A DNA stretch of 64,000 bases from Actinomycetota bacterium (GTDB lineage Bacteria > Actinomycetota > Acidimicrobiia > Acidimicrobiales > JAJPHE01), in assembly GCA_027315345.1 (NCBI GenBank), contig DAHUYE010000008.1:119265-183264 (forward strand), written 5' to 3'. Below the pieces are notes generated by a model. It saw only the letters and a program-made list of their open reading frames with translations, made no database searches and had not been told where the DNA came from. How positions within the stretch are numbered: position 1 is the stretch's first letter; every line of letters starts with the position of its first letter. The position numbers and the translations under genes were made by a program. Below are positions 25,252 to 33,176 of the stretch, in pieces.

Positions 25252-26309
25252 TACTCCCCCTCCATCAGACAGACCAGATTCTGCTGCAGCAATGGGCCGG
25301 CAGTGGCGTGGGCCAGAGCCCGGTCGGCGCTGCCCCCGATGATGCGAGCGGCCGCCTCGATCACTCGCACCAGGCCCACCGCCATCACCGGGTTCCCGGC
25401 CAGCGGGCCACCGGAGGGATTGATCTGGGTCCCCTCCGGAAGGCCCAGGGCCTCCCGGAGGATGATCTCCTGGGGGCTGAAGGTGGCACAGACTTCGGCC
25501 ACGTCCAGCGGGCCGCCGTCGTAACCGGCCTTCTTGGCGGCGGTGGTGGCCGAACGGGCGGTGGTGATGTCCCTGACCCCGGGCTGGTGGGGATCGATGC
25601 GGTGATCCATGCCCCGGATCCACGCCGGCCGGGAACACAACTCCCGGGCCTTGTCCCCCCTGGCCATGATCACGGCGGCCGCTCCGTCGGATATCGGGGG
25701 CAGATCGTGGCGGCGCAGCGGCGCGGTGTGATAGGGCGCCGCCAGCAGGGCATCCACGTCCACCGCCCCGCTCAACTGGGCGTTGGGGTTGGACGCCGCC
25801 TGGGCCCGGCTCCGGGCCACCACCTCGGCAAAGTCCCGCTCCGTGGCCCGGCCGGCGTCCAGCAGGGCCCGGGCCTGGATGGCGGCCAGGGAGACAGGAT
25901 CGGCTCCCAGCGGAGCCAGGTAATAGGGATCCAGCTGCTGGGCCCACACCTCGGCCGGATTGGAGGGGGAGGACTTCCCCGAGCCGAAGGCCAGGGCGAT
26001 GTCGATGTCGCCTTCCTGGAGGCGCATCCAGGCCTCGTACAGGGCGAAGGCACCGTCGGCTTCGACGTGGGACTCGGAGATGGGGGGCCAGGAACCGGCT
26101 GCCTCCAGGTTGGACACGAAGGCGAACGGGCCCCCGGTCAGATAGTCACAGCTACCGGCGCAGGTGAAGCCGATCTCCCGCCGTTCGATCCCGGCCATGG
26201 TTACGGCGTCGGTGATCGTCCCCACCAGGAGCTGAACTTCGCTCTGAATGGCGTCCCGTTGGGACGGTGTCTGGGCGTAACCGATGATGGCGATATCCCG
26301 GGCCGGCAT
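25251..26309 (-). CDS. ltp4: thiolase-fold lipid-transfer protein, Ltp4-like
   Basis: A 352-residue degenerate thiolase. The nucleophile region reads SHVEADGAFALYEA, with no cysteine, and the C-terminal motif is NPSGGPLAGNPVMAVG with Asn in place of His. Such proteins form heteromeric complexes with a second Ltp and DUF35 chains, and this one fits Rv3522 (Ltp4). The ATG at 26309 overlaps the DUF35 stop by one base (TGATG), and the gene leads into ltp3. It may be a structural or CoA-binding partner rather than the catalytic chain. Confidence 0.73.
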   Translation of the reverse strand: MPARDIAIIGYAQTPSQRDAIQSEVQLLVGTITDAVTMAGIERREIGFTCAGSCDYLTGGPFAFVSNLEAAGSWPPISESHVEADGAFALYEAWMRLQEGDIDIALAFGSGKSSPSNPAEVWAQQLDPYYLAPLGADPVSLAAIQARALLDAGRATERDFAEVVARSRAQAASNPNAQLSGAVDVDALLAAPYHTAPLRRHDLPPISDGAAAVIMARGDKARELCSRPAWIRGMDHRIDPHQPGVRDITTARSATTAAKKAGYDGGPLDVAEVCATFSPQEIILREALGLPEGTQINPSGGPLAGNPVMAVGLVRVIEAAARIIGGSADRALAHATAGPLLQQNLVCLMEGE

Positions 26310-26821
26310 CAGAAGAGGTGCTCCTTGTAGTCCTCCGGAGAGGCATCGGGTTCACCGGTGACCTCGAAGGATTCGATGACCGCGTCCAGGCCGCCCCAGC
26401 CCCGGTTGGTGATCCCCTCGACTCTCCGCTCGGCCGGGGGCCGCCAGACGGCTCGCACCCGCATCCCGGTGTGGATCCGGCCATGGGCCACTCCGGTGAT
26501 GTCCTGGCCGCCCACCGGGGTGCTGGCCCCGTCCAGGAGGACGGAGGCGTAGACGAAGGGGTCGGTGGCCTGCTGGCCGTAATAGGCCACCGGGGTGATG
26601 ATGGTGAAGCCGGTGAGGATGCCCCGGTCGCTGACCTTGACCTCGTCCTCGGCGGAGGTGGTCACCACGCAGAGAGGGCAGTAGCCCTTGGGGGGCACGT
26701 AGACCCGCGAACAGGACGGGCAACGGTGGCCGATGAGCTCGCCTTCCAGGATCCGGTCCACGAACCGGTTGAGGTTGGGCGTCAGGCGTTCCCGGTAGGT
26801 GAGGGAGACGAGGTGCTCCAT
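26309..26821 (-). CDS. DUF35 OB-fold protein with zinc ribbon (ChsH2/Rv3521-type)
   Basis: A 170-residue acyl-CoA-binding partner of thiolase-like aldolases. The zinc ribbon has C34, C37, C48 and C51 (HRCPSC and YCPLC), followed by an OB-fold with GILTGFTIITPV and the acyl-CoA-site region around PFVYASVLLDG. The ATG at 26821 is chosen because AGGAGG lies eight bases upstream. An ATG at 26827 and a GTGA-coupled GTG at 26860 are alternatives. The neighbours ltp4 and ltp3 in the same order as Rv3521-Rv3523 support a joint complex. Confidence 0.8.
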   Translation of the reverse strand: MEHLVSLTYRERLTPNLNRFVDRILEGELIGHRCPSCSRVYVPPKGYCPLCVVTTSAEDEVKVSDRGILTGFTIITPVAYYGQQATDPFVYASVLLDGASTPVGGQDITGVAHGRIHTGMRVRAVWRPPAERRVEGITNRGWGGLDAVIESFEVTGEPDASPEDYKEHLF

Positions 26822-26856
26822 CACCATCTCCTCCTTCCGAGCCGGGCTGTCGGTGC

Positions 26857-27297
26857 TCACTCGGCTGCCTCCCAGGCCTCCAGGTCGGTGATGAGACCGG
26901 TGGGCTCGGTCTTGAAGCGGGGCCGGACCCGCAGACCGGTCCGCATGGCCGCCGGGTCGCCCGCGTCCACGGCGTGGAGCATGGCGCTGTCGGCGCCGTC
27001 GGGACGGATGAGTGCGAAGGCGAAGGGATGATCCAACGGGTGCTTGGGCAGGGGGTCGTGGACCCAAGCCCAGGCCTGCACCGTTCCGAGCGGGCCCACC
27101 TCGACCAGCTCGACGCCTAGGTACCCGCCTGTCTCCGGGTCGTACTCGGGGGGAGGGACCAGGGTCCGTCCGTCGGCGCCTTTGATCCCCAGGACCTTGC
27201 CCTCCCTCAATCCGGCCAGAAAAGCTCCGATCACCGGGCCGGTGGTCCGGCTGTAGGGGAACTCGAGCTTGGTCTCGCTGGTGCGGAGCTCGGTCAC
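26857..27297 (-). CDS. DUF35 OB-fold protein without zinc ribbon
   Basis: A 146-residue OB-fold protein and first gene of the Ltp/DUF35 unit. It opens TELRTSETKLEFPYSRTTGPVIGAF and has an OB-fold stretch with LGVELVEVGPLGTVQAWAWVHDP and FAFALIRPDG. The four zinc cysteines of its neighbour are absent; the matching region reads GIKGADGRTLVPPPE. It thus looks like half of a duplicated DUF35 pair. As I recall, Rv3521 carries both halves in one chain. The GTG at 27297 sits nine bases from a KstR-like palindrome and six bases from a TCTAAT -10 candidate, which suggests a leaderless start. Confidence 0.72.
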   Translation of the reverse strand: MTELRTSETKLEFPYSRTTGPVIGAFLAGLREGKVLGIKGADGRTLVPPPEYDPETGGYLGVELVEVGPLGTVQAWAWVHDPLPKHPLDHPFAFALIRPDGADSAMLHAVDAGDPAAMRTGLRVRPRFKTEPTGLITDLEAWEAAE

Positions 27298-27305
27298 GGT
27301 CGGAT

Positions 27306-27319
27306 TAGAACAGATTCTA
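27306..27319 (-). promoter_or_regulatory. KstR-like operator palindrome (site 2) over a -10 box
   Basis: TAGAACAGATTCTA has the arms TAGAA/TTCTA and differs from TnnAACnnGTTnnA by one base (ATT for GTT). On the minus strand the overlapping TCTAAT (27309-27304) is a good -10 candidate, six bases before the GTG at 27297. A bound regulator would directly block transcription of the DUF35-ltp unit. Confidence 0.55.
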
Positions 27320-27361
27320 CCTGGGCCGGGCAAGCGCCCTCCCACCGTCCGGAAGGCGGTG

Positions 27362-28165
27362 TCAGGCCGGCCGAAGCGAATCCTTGAGGGGGCCGGTCGG
27401 ATAGGTCGGCTGCATCGAGTCGGACAGGTAGCCCGGCCCGGCGGCGGTGGGCACGAACCAGCCCGTCGGGCACATGGTCAGGACCTCGACCAGGCTGAAA
27501 CCGGCTCCCGAGGTCTGGGTCTCGAAGGCCCGTTTGAGGTACCGCTTGGTCTGGGCGACCCCTCCGGCCGTGTTGACCGCGCTCCGGGCCACGTAGGCAG
27601 CCCCGGGCAGGGACGCCACCAGCTCGGCCACCGGCACCGGGTAGCCGTGCAACTCAGGGCTCCTGCCCTCCAGGCTGGTCTTGGTCCGCTGGCCCACCAC
27701 ACTGGCGGCCGTCATCTGCCCGCCGGTGTCCCCGAAGACGCCGTTGTTCAACATGATGGCCGTGATCTTCTCGGCCCGGGCGGCGGCGTGGAGCACCTCG
27801 GCCAAGCCCTCCGAGGCCATGTCCCCGTCTCCCTGGAGGGTGAACACCGCCGCCTGGGGCTGGACCCGCTTCACCCCGGTGGCCACGGCCGGGGCCCGGC
27901 CATGCAGGCACTGGAGGAAATCGATGTCGGCCATCCGGACGATGTTGGTGTAACAGCCGTGACCCACCACCCCGATGGCCCGCTGGGCCAGGGACAACTC
28001 CTGGATCACCTCGAGCAGAATTCTCCAGGCCACCGGGTGACCACATCCCGGACAGAGATGGTGGTCCTCGGATACCTGGAGATCGGCCCGGCTGGAAGCC
28101 ACCTGGCGGGCCCCCTCGATGCGGACCTCCTGGCCCCGATCCGGTTCCGTCGACCTGTTGCTCAC
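27362..28165 (-). CDS. 2-oxoacid:ferredoxin oxidoreductase beta subunit (TPP)
   Basis: Thiamine-diphosphate-binding subunit of 267 residues. It shows CPGCGH at the N-terminal Fe-S or cofactor region (HLCPGCGHPVAW), VGHGCYTNIV, and the TPP-Mg motif FTLQGDGDMASEG followed by IMLNNGVFGDTGGQ. Together with the alpha, gamma and delta genes it would oxidatively decarboxylate a 2-oxoacid to an acyl-CoA and reduce ferredoxin. The start overlaps the alpha stop by four bases. The set resembles 2-oxoisovalerate (Vor) or 2-oxoglutarate types, but substrate cannot be fixed. Confidence 0.83.
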   Translation of the reverse strand: MSNRSTEPDRGQEVRIEGARQVASSRADLQVSEDHHLCPGCGHPVAWRILLEVIQELSLAQRAIGVVGHGCYTNIVRMADIDFLQCLHGRAPAVATGVKRVQPQAAVFTLQGDGDMASEGLAEVLHAAARAEKITAIMLNNGVFGDTGGQMTAASVVGQRTKTSLEGRSPELHGYPVPVAELVASLPGAAYVARSAVNTAGGVAQTKRYLKRAFETQTSGAGFSLVEVLTMCPTGWFVPTAAGPGYLSDSMQPTYPTGPLKDSLRPA

Positions 28166-29247
28166 CGGCGCTCTCCCGCCCCGACGCCGATGGCGTCCAG
28201 GACCCTGGATCGTATGGCGGCCACGGTCAGGAGGTCGCCCTGGCGCATGCCCGAGGAGTCGATGCTGACCCCGCCGATGAAGGTGGCCGGCACCTGACCC
28301 CGCAGGGCCAGCCTGACGTCATCGATCATCTGGCCGGCATTGACCTCGTAGACGAGAACGCCCCGGGCCCGCCCGGCCGCCTCGAGCAGGGCCGCCTCCG
28401 GGAACGGCCACAGGGTGACCGGACGGAACGAACCCACCCGCTGCCCGTCGGCCCGTAACTCCTCCACCACGTAGTCGATGAAAGGTCCGGCCGTCCCGAA
28501 GGAGACCACCACCCACTCGGCGTCCCCACACCGGTAGGACTCGTGACGGGCCTCGGCCTCGCCCATGGTGGCGAACTTCTGGGCCAGTCGCCTCCAATGG
28601 ACGTCCGGGCCCGGGCCGGGGGCGTCGTCGCGACCCATGGCCCAGGTCCAGATCTGCCGGGCGTGGCCGGTCCCCCCCGCCGTCCCGTCCAGGGCCCAGC
28701 TTTTGTCCGGGAGCGGCCCGAAGTCGATGGGAGCCACGTCCACACTCATGTGGGTGTGGGCCACCAGGTAGTCCCCGTACAGGCACACCGGGGCCCGATA
28801 GGTGTCGGCCAGATGAAAGAGGAGCTGGGTGTGCACGACCGCTTCGGCCACGTCCTTGGGCGCCAGGGTCAGAGTCCGGTAGTCACCCCAGCCGCCGCCG
28901 CGGGTGGCCTGCCAGTAATCCTGTTGGCCGCGGGCCATGTTGAACACGACCATGGGGACTTCGTTGAGGGCCGCCTCGGCTATCGCCTCCTGCATGAGGG
29001 CGATCCCCTGCCCGCACGACCCGGTGGCGGCCCGGGCTCCGGCTGCTCCCGCCCCCAGGGCCATGTTGACGGCCTCGATCTCCGAGTCGGCGTTGATACA
29101 GGTGCCCCCAACCTCGGGCATCTTGGCGCTCATGGCCTCCAGGAGATCGGTGAACGGCAGCATCGGATATCCGGCGAAGAAGCGGCACCCGGCGGCGATG
29201 GCCGAGTCGGCTATGGCCCGCGAGCCTTGCAGCAGGGCGGCGGTCAC
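28162..29247 (-). CDS. 2-oxoacid:ferredoxin oxidoreductase alpha subunit
   Basis: The pyrimidine-binding and transketolase-C-like chain of 361 residues. It opens LLQGSRAIADSAIAAGCRFFAGYPMLPFTDLLE and includes the conserved ADSEIEAVNMALGAGAAGAR region (split here by function: E of the SEIEA motif contacts TPP). It lacks an N-terminal gamma fusion, which here is a separate gene. Four-base overlaps join it to the ferredoxin-like gene upstream and the beta gene downstream, so equal expression is likely. Confidence 0.82.
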   Translation of the reverse strand: MTAALLQGSRAIADSAIAAGCRFFAGYPMLPFTDLLEAMSAKMPEVGGTCINADSEIEAVNMALGAGAAGARAATGSCGQGIALMQEAIAEAALNEVPMVVFNMARGQQDYWQATRGGGWGDYRTLTLAPKDVAEAVVHTQLLFHLADTYRAPVCLYGDYLVAHTHMSVDVAPIDFGPLPDKSWALDGTAGGTGHARQIWTWAMGRDDAPGPGPDVHWRRLAQKFATMGEAEARHESYRCGDAEWVVVSFGTAGPFIDYVVEELRADGQRVGSFRPVTLWPFPEAALLEAAGRARGVLVYEVNAGQMIDDVRLALRGQVPATFIGGVSIDSSGMRQGDLLTVAAIRSRVLDAIGVGAGERR

Positions 29248-29525
29248 TCCGCTCCTCCGACGGCCGGAACCGGCCCGGGAGAAACTTCGGTGAGCTGAGG
29301 GCGGTCGTATTTGTAGACCTCGAAGACGTAGTCCGGACAGACGGCGTGGCAGGCCTGGCAGCCGGTACAGCCCGGTGACAACCGTGGATAGCGATAGCCG
29401 GTGCGGTTGACCTCACTGGACATATGGAGGACGCCGGGAGGGCAGGCCGGGATGCACAACTCGCAGCCCTTGCACCGCTCGACGTCGATGGTGACGGTCC
29501 CCCGGCTGACCACGGTCGGGCTCAT
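29244..29525 (-). CDS. 2-oxoacid:ferredoxin oxidoreductase delta subunit (2[4Fe-4S])
   Basis: A 93-residue ferredoxin-like subunit with two cluster motifs, CKGCELCIPACP and CTGCQACHAVCP. It carries electrons from the TPP centre to external ferredoxin. The ATG at 29525 overlaps the gamma stop (ATGA), which fixes the start; an ATG at 29543 would overlap the gamma gene further. The unit order is gamma-delta-alpha-beta, as in split archaeal-type enzymes. Confidence 0.83.
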   Translation of the reverse strand: MSPTVVSRGTVTIDVERCKGCELCIPACPPGVLHMSSEVNRTGYRYPRLSPGCTGCQACHAVCPDYVFEVYKYDRPQLTEVSPGPVPAVGGAE

Positions 29526-30106
29526 CGTCCCGCCATCACCCACAGGTCGGCGGCGCCGGCCTCGATGGCGGCCGCCCCGGCCCGGATGGCCGCCTCATTG
29601 GCCTGGATGTGCTCGCGCCGGTAGGCGGGGACCAGCTCGGTCATGGCCGCCACTATGGAGTCGATCGAGGCCACCGACGTCAAGGAAGCGTACGCCCCCA
29701 ACAGGACGAAGCCGGCCGCCATGGGGGCACCGGCTTCGGCGGCCATGGCCGTGGCCGGGATGCCGACGGTCAGGAACTCCGAGGCCCCGTCCAGGTCCTC
29801 GGGGGGGCCGATGACGGTGGTGTTCAGGACCACCGGCGCGCCAGAGCGCAGGCGGGCCCGCACCGGCGGCCAGTACTGGTGGTGCATGACGTAGGCCGAA
29901 CCGGCACTGGGCAGAATCGGCAGGGACCGCAACCCCGTGTCGGCCACCACCACCGACGCTTCGGTCTGGCCGCCGCGCATCTCCCCGCCGTAGCGGGCCG
30001 AAAGCATGGCCTGACGGCCGTCGGCGGTGGCCGCCATGGCCAGGGCTTTGGCGCAGAGTTGCACCCCCTGGCCACCGATCCCGGTGAGAAGGACCTCGAT
30101 CTGCAC
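29522..30106 (-). CDS. 2-oxoacid:ferredoxin oxidoreductase gamma subunit
   Basis: A 194-residue Rossmann-like gamma chain with the typical opening EVLLTGIGGQGVQLCAKALA and the later SARYGGEMRGGQTEASVV. It probably binds CoA or completes the active site. It is the first of four overlapping genes for the complex and follows an LLM oxidoreductase gene at three bases, so all five may be one transcript. Confidence 0.82.
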   Translation of the reverse strand: MQIEVLLTGIGGQGVQLCAKALAMAATADGRQAMLSARYGGEMRGGQTEASVVVADTGLRSLPILPSAGSAYVMHHQYWPPVRARLRSGAPVVLNTTVIGPPEDLDGASEFLTVGIPATAMAAEAGAPMAAGFVLLGAYASLTSVASIDSIVAAMTELVPAYRREHIQANEAAIRAGAAAIEAGAADLWVMAGR

Positions 30107-30109
30107 GGC

Positions 30110-30952
30110 TCAGCGGTACCTCTCCATGAGCGAGGCTATGCCTGCCAGGGCGGGGCCGGCCTCTTCTTCGCTCTCCCAGTCCCAGGCAAAGACGACCTCG
30201 CTCACCCCGAGGTCCCGCAGATAGCCGAGCCGGCCCGCCTCGGGCCTGACTCCCACCGGGGCCAGTCGCAGCTCATCCGGCCGGCGGTCGGCCTCGGACC
30301 AGGCCCGGCGCAGGTCGGGCAGGGCGGCGGCCATGCCGGATGACCCGTTGGGCATCCAGCCGTCCGCCCACTCGGCTATGTGGGCGAAAAGCCTGGGCCC
30401 GGGCGCCCCGCCCACCAGGACCGGCAGGCGGCCCTGAACCGGCTTGGGCCAGGCCCAGCTGGGACTGAGCCGGGCGTGTGTGCCTTCGTAGGTGGCCACC
30501 TCTTCGGTCCACAGGGCCCGCATGAGAAGGACGTGGTCCCTCACCACCTCCCGACGCCGGGCCGGGTCGATGCCGTGGTCGGCCGCCTCCTCCCGGTTCC
30601 AGCCGTAGCCGACCCCCAGAACCACCCGACCCCCGGACAGGGCGTCGAGGCTGGCAATGGTCTTGGCCAGGGCGATGGGATCGTGCTCGGCCACCAGGGC
30701 CACGGCCGTGCCGAGCCGCAGGCGATCGGTGACGACGGCAGCCATGGCCAGCCCCACCCAGGGGTCCAGGGTGCGCCGGTAGCGGTCATCGAGCTGGTCA
30801 CCGGTCAGGGGATGGGGAGTGTCCCGGCTGACGGGGATGTGGGTGTGCTCAGGCAGGTAGAGGCTGTCGAAACCGTGCTGTTCGGCCAGGACCGCGGCCC
30901 GCACAGGCGTGATGCCCAGGTCGGTGGCGAAGTGGGCCAGCCCGAACTGCAC
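30110..30952 (-). CDS. LLM-class F420-dependent oxidoreductase
   Basis: A 280-residue luciferase-like TIM-barrel protein. It opens MQFGLAHFATDLGITP and contains LYLPEHTHIPVSR, LDALSGGRVVLGVGYGWNREE and LVGGAPGPRLFAHIAEWADGW. These features fit the F420-dependent branch used in actinobacteria for hydride transfer to or from alcohols, ketones or enoyl compounds. It is the likely first gene of a unit with the 2-oxoacid:ferredoxin oxidoreductase. No KstR-like site is seen upstream. Confidence 0.8.
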   Translation of the reverse strand: MQFGLAHFATDLGITPVRAAVLAEQHGFDSLYLPEHTHIPVSRDTPHPLTGDQLDDRYRRTLDPWVGLAMAAVVTDRLRLGTAVALVAEHDPIALAKTIASLDALSGGRVVLGVGYGWNREEAADHGIDPARRREVVRDHVLLMRALWTEEVATYEGTHARLSPSWAWPKPVQGRLPVLVGGAPGPRLFAHIAEWADGWMPNGSSGMAAALPDLRRAWSEADRRPDELRLAPVGVRPEAGRLGYLRDLGVSEVVFAWDWESEEEAGPALAGIASLMERYR

Positions 30953-31062
30953 CGGGCCAACGTACCGGCTCCACCTCCCGACGGCCCGGGGCGTGACCGC
31001 GACCGTTCCAGGCAGCGGACCCGCCAGTGGCCGGCGGGCCGGACACGTGGGAGCATCGACTC

Positions 31063-31974
31063 ATGCCGGTCCTCAAAGACAAGAAGATCCTCGTCACCGG
31101 GCTCACCGGCTCGGTGGGCTACCCGGTGGCCCGCCGGCTGGCGGCGGACAACGAGGTATGGGGTGCAGCCCGGTTCAGCTCGGCCCGGCGCCGGGCCCGG
31201 CTGGAGGAGGCCGGCGTGACCTGCGCCGAGGTCGATCTGGTGGTGGCCGACTTCGGAGGGCTACCGGATGACTTCGACTACGTCTTGAACTTCGCCGTTC
31301 TCCATCCGCCCGACTTCGACACGGCCCTGGCCGCCAATGCCGAGGGGATCGGGCTGCTCATGGGCCACTGCCGCCGGGCCGCGGCCGTTCTGCACTGCTC
31401 CTCCACCGGCGTCTACCAGCCCGACGGCCGCCATCCCTTCAAGGAGTCCGACCCCCTGGGGGACAACCACCGCCCGGCCGGGCTGACCACCTACAGCATC
31501 AGCAAGATCGCCGCCGAGGCGGTGGTTCGCTGTACGGCCCGATTCCTCGACATACCCACCACCATCGCCAGGCTCAACGTCCCCTACGGGGACAGCTGGG
31601 GCTGGCCCCGCATGCACGCCGAGATGATGGCGTCGGGTGCGGACATCGCTCTGCACACCGAGGAGCCCAACGTCTTCAACCCCATCCACGAGGACGACAT
31701 CCTCGGGCTGATCCCCGGCCTGCTGGAGGCGGCGGCGGTGCCGGCCACGGTGGTCAACTGGGCCGGCCCCGACACGGTCAGTGTGGAGGAGTGGTGCGGG
31801 TACGTCGGTTCCATCATCGGCGCCGAGCCCCGCTTCACCCGCACACCGGCGGCCATCCCCAGTGTCGCTGTCGACACCACCCGGATGGTCGAACTCATCG
31901 GCCCGGCCCGGGTGGGCTGGAGACAGGGCTTCGCGCGCATGGCCGAGGATCTCCTCAACTCTCGGGCCGGCTGA
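31063..31974 (+). CDS. NAD-dependent epimerase/dehydratase (extended SDR)
   Basis: A 303-residue extended SDR. The cofactor loop is TGLTGSVG near the N-terminus. The catalytic region shows HCSSTGVYQPDG and YSISKIAAEAV (Tyr-x-x-x-Lys). The C-terminus has NWAGPDTVSVEEW and a substrate part as in hydroxysteroid or sugar-nucleotide enzymes. The ATG at 31063 begins the MPVLKDKKILVTG opening. It is followed ten bases later by a SnoaL-like gene. A steroid-alcohol dehydrogenase or isomerase role is possible but not shown. Confidence 0.77.
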   Translation: MPVLKDKKILVTGLTGSVGYPVARRLAADNEVWGAARFSSARRRARLEEAGVTCAEVDLVVADFGGLPDDFDYVLNFAVLHPPDFDTALAANAEGIGLLMGHCRRAAAVLHCSSTGVYQPDGRHPFKESDPLGDNHRPAGLTTYSISKIAAEAVVRCTARFLDIPTTIARLNVPYGDSWGWPRMHAEMMASGADIALHTEEPNVFNPIHEDDILGLIPGLLEAAAVPATVVNWAGPDTVSVEEWCGYVGSIIGAEPRFTRTPAAIPSVAVDTTRMVELIGPARVGWRQGFARMAEDLLNSRAG

Positions 31975-31984
31975 GCAGCCCCCT

Positions 31985-32458
31985 GTGTCGAGTTCTGACG
32001 TCTGGGCCGACCGCATGGCCATCGAGGATCTGGTGGCCGCCTACGCCCATGCCGTCGACCGGCGCGGTTGGGACGACCTGGACCGGCTCTTCAGCCCCGG
32101 CGCCCTAATCGACTTCACGGCCACCGGGAGCATCCGGGGGACCCTGGCCGACCTCAAGACCCACCTGCAGTCGGTGATGCCGATGATGCTCTCCTATCAG
32201 CACCTGATGGGACGGACCACGGTCTCCCTGCACGGGGGCGAGGCCGAGGGGACGACCATCTGCTTCAACCCCATGGTGCTCGACAACGGCCCGGACCGGG
32301 AGCCGACCGTGTTCTTCTGCGGGCTCTGGTATCACGATCGTTTCGTGCGCTCGAACGGAACCTGGTTGATTTCGGCCCGCACCCAGGAGCTCTCCTACTT
32401 CCACAACTTCCCGGGCGGACTGCCTCCCGGCGCCGCTGCGTACCGGCCGGCAGGCTGA
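31985..32458 (+). CDS. SnoaL/NTF2-like protein
   Basis: A 157-residue NTF2-fold protein with the opening DRMAIEDLVAAYAHAVDRRGWDDLDRLFSP, where the cone-shaped fold begins. Members include ketosteroid isomerase-like and hydratase-like enzymes as well as binding proteins. The GTG at 31985 lies ten bases after the epimerase stop. No catalytic Asp/Tyr pair can be assigned with confidence. The gene is convergent with the CoA-transferase unit. Confidence 0.72.
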   Translation: MSSSDVWADRMAIEDLVAAYAHAVDRRGWDDLDRLFSPGALIDFTATGSIRGTLADLKTHLQSVMPMMLSYQHLMGRTTVSLHGGEAEGTTICFNPMVLDNGPDREPTVFFCGLWYHDRFVRSNGTWLISARTQELSYFHNFPGGLPPGAAAYRPAG

Positions 32459-32489
32459 ACCGGAGATCATCCAGCCGGCGGGCCTCCGA

Positions 32490-33176
32490 TCAGAGGGCCA
32501 TCTCCACCACACCGCCCGGGATCTCCAGTTCAGGCTCGGTCACCATCTGGATCTCCTCCGGCGTCCAGCCCGGCAGCACCTCCCGCAGGACGAGGCCGGC
32601 CGGGGTCACGTCGATCACGGCTATGTCGGTCACCAGCCGCTTGACGCAGCGGGGGGCGGTGATGTCGAGGGAGAGCCGCTTCACGATCTTGGGGGTGCCG
32701 TCCTTGGTCTGATGGGTGGTGATGCACACCACCGACTTGGCGCAGAAAGCCAGGTCCTGACCGCCCCCAAGGGCGCCGGATATCTTGCCCGGCACCTTCC
32801 AGTTGGCCAGGTCCCCGTTGGCGGCCACCTGCAGGGCTCCCAGGAAGGTCACGTCCACCCAGCCCCCCCGGATGAGGGTGAAGGACTCCTCGTGGGACAT
32901 GAACGACATCCCCGGACGCCGCTCCACGGGCTGTCCTCCTCCGTTGATGCAGTACCGGTCGGCCCGGGCCGGGTCCTCGATGACGCTGCCAAAACCGATC
33001 ACCCCGTTCTCGGAGTGGAGGAGCACTTCGGCGTCGGGATCCACGAAGCTGGAGATGAGCATGGGGATGCCGAAGCCGAGATTGGCGACCATTCCCTCCT
33101 TGATCTCCGCCGCCGCCCGCATGGCCATGGCCGACTCGTCCAGCCTGGGCTTGTCCTCGAAACGGGGGGCGCTCAA
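32490..33176 (-). CDS. class I 3-oxoacid CoA-transferase subunit B
   Basis: Beta chain (228 residues) of a SCOT-type CoA-transferase. The catalytic glutamate lies in LLHSENGVIGFG. Other family signs are MVANLGFGIPMLI, GGWVDVTFLGALQV and PGLVLREVLPGWT-type C-terminus (here AGLVLREVLPGWT). The TTG start at 33176 overlaps the TGA of subunit A (TTGA) and has GGAGG about eight bases upstream. It would transfer CoA between an acyl-CoA and a 3-oxoacid, and the KstR-like operator upstream suggests a product of sterol catabolism. Confidence 0.83.
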   Translation of the reverse strand: MSAPRFEDKPRLDESAMAMRAAAEIKEGMVANLGFGIPMLISSFVDPDAEVLLHSENGVIGFGSVIEDPARADRYCINGGGQPVERRPGMSFMSHEESFTLIRGGWVDVTFLGALQVAANGDLANWKVPGKISGALGGGQDLAFCAKSVVCITTHQTKDGTPKIVKRLSLDITAPRCVKRLVTDIAVIDVTPAGLVLREVLPGWTPEEIQMVTEPELEIPGGVVEMAL

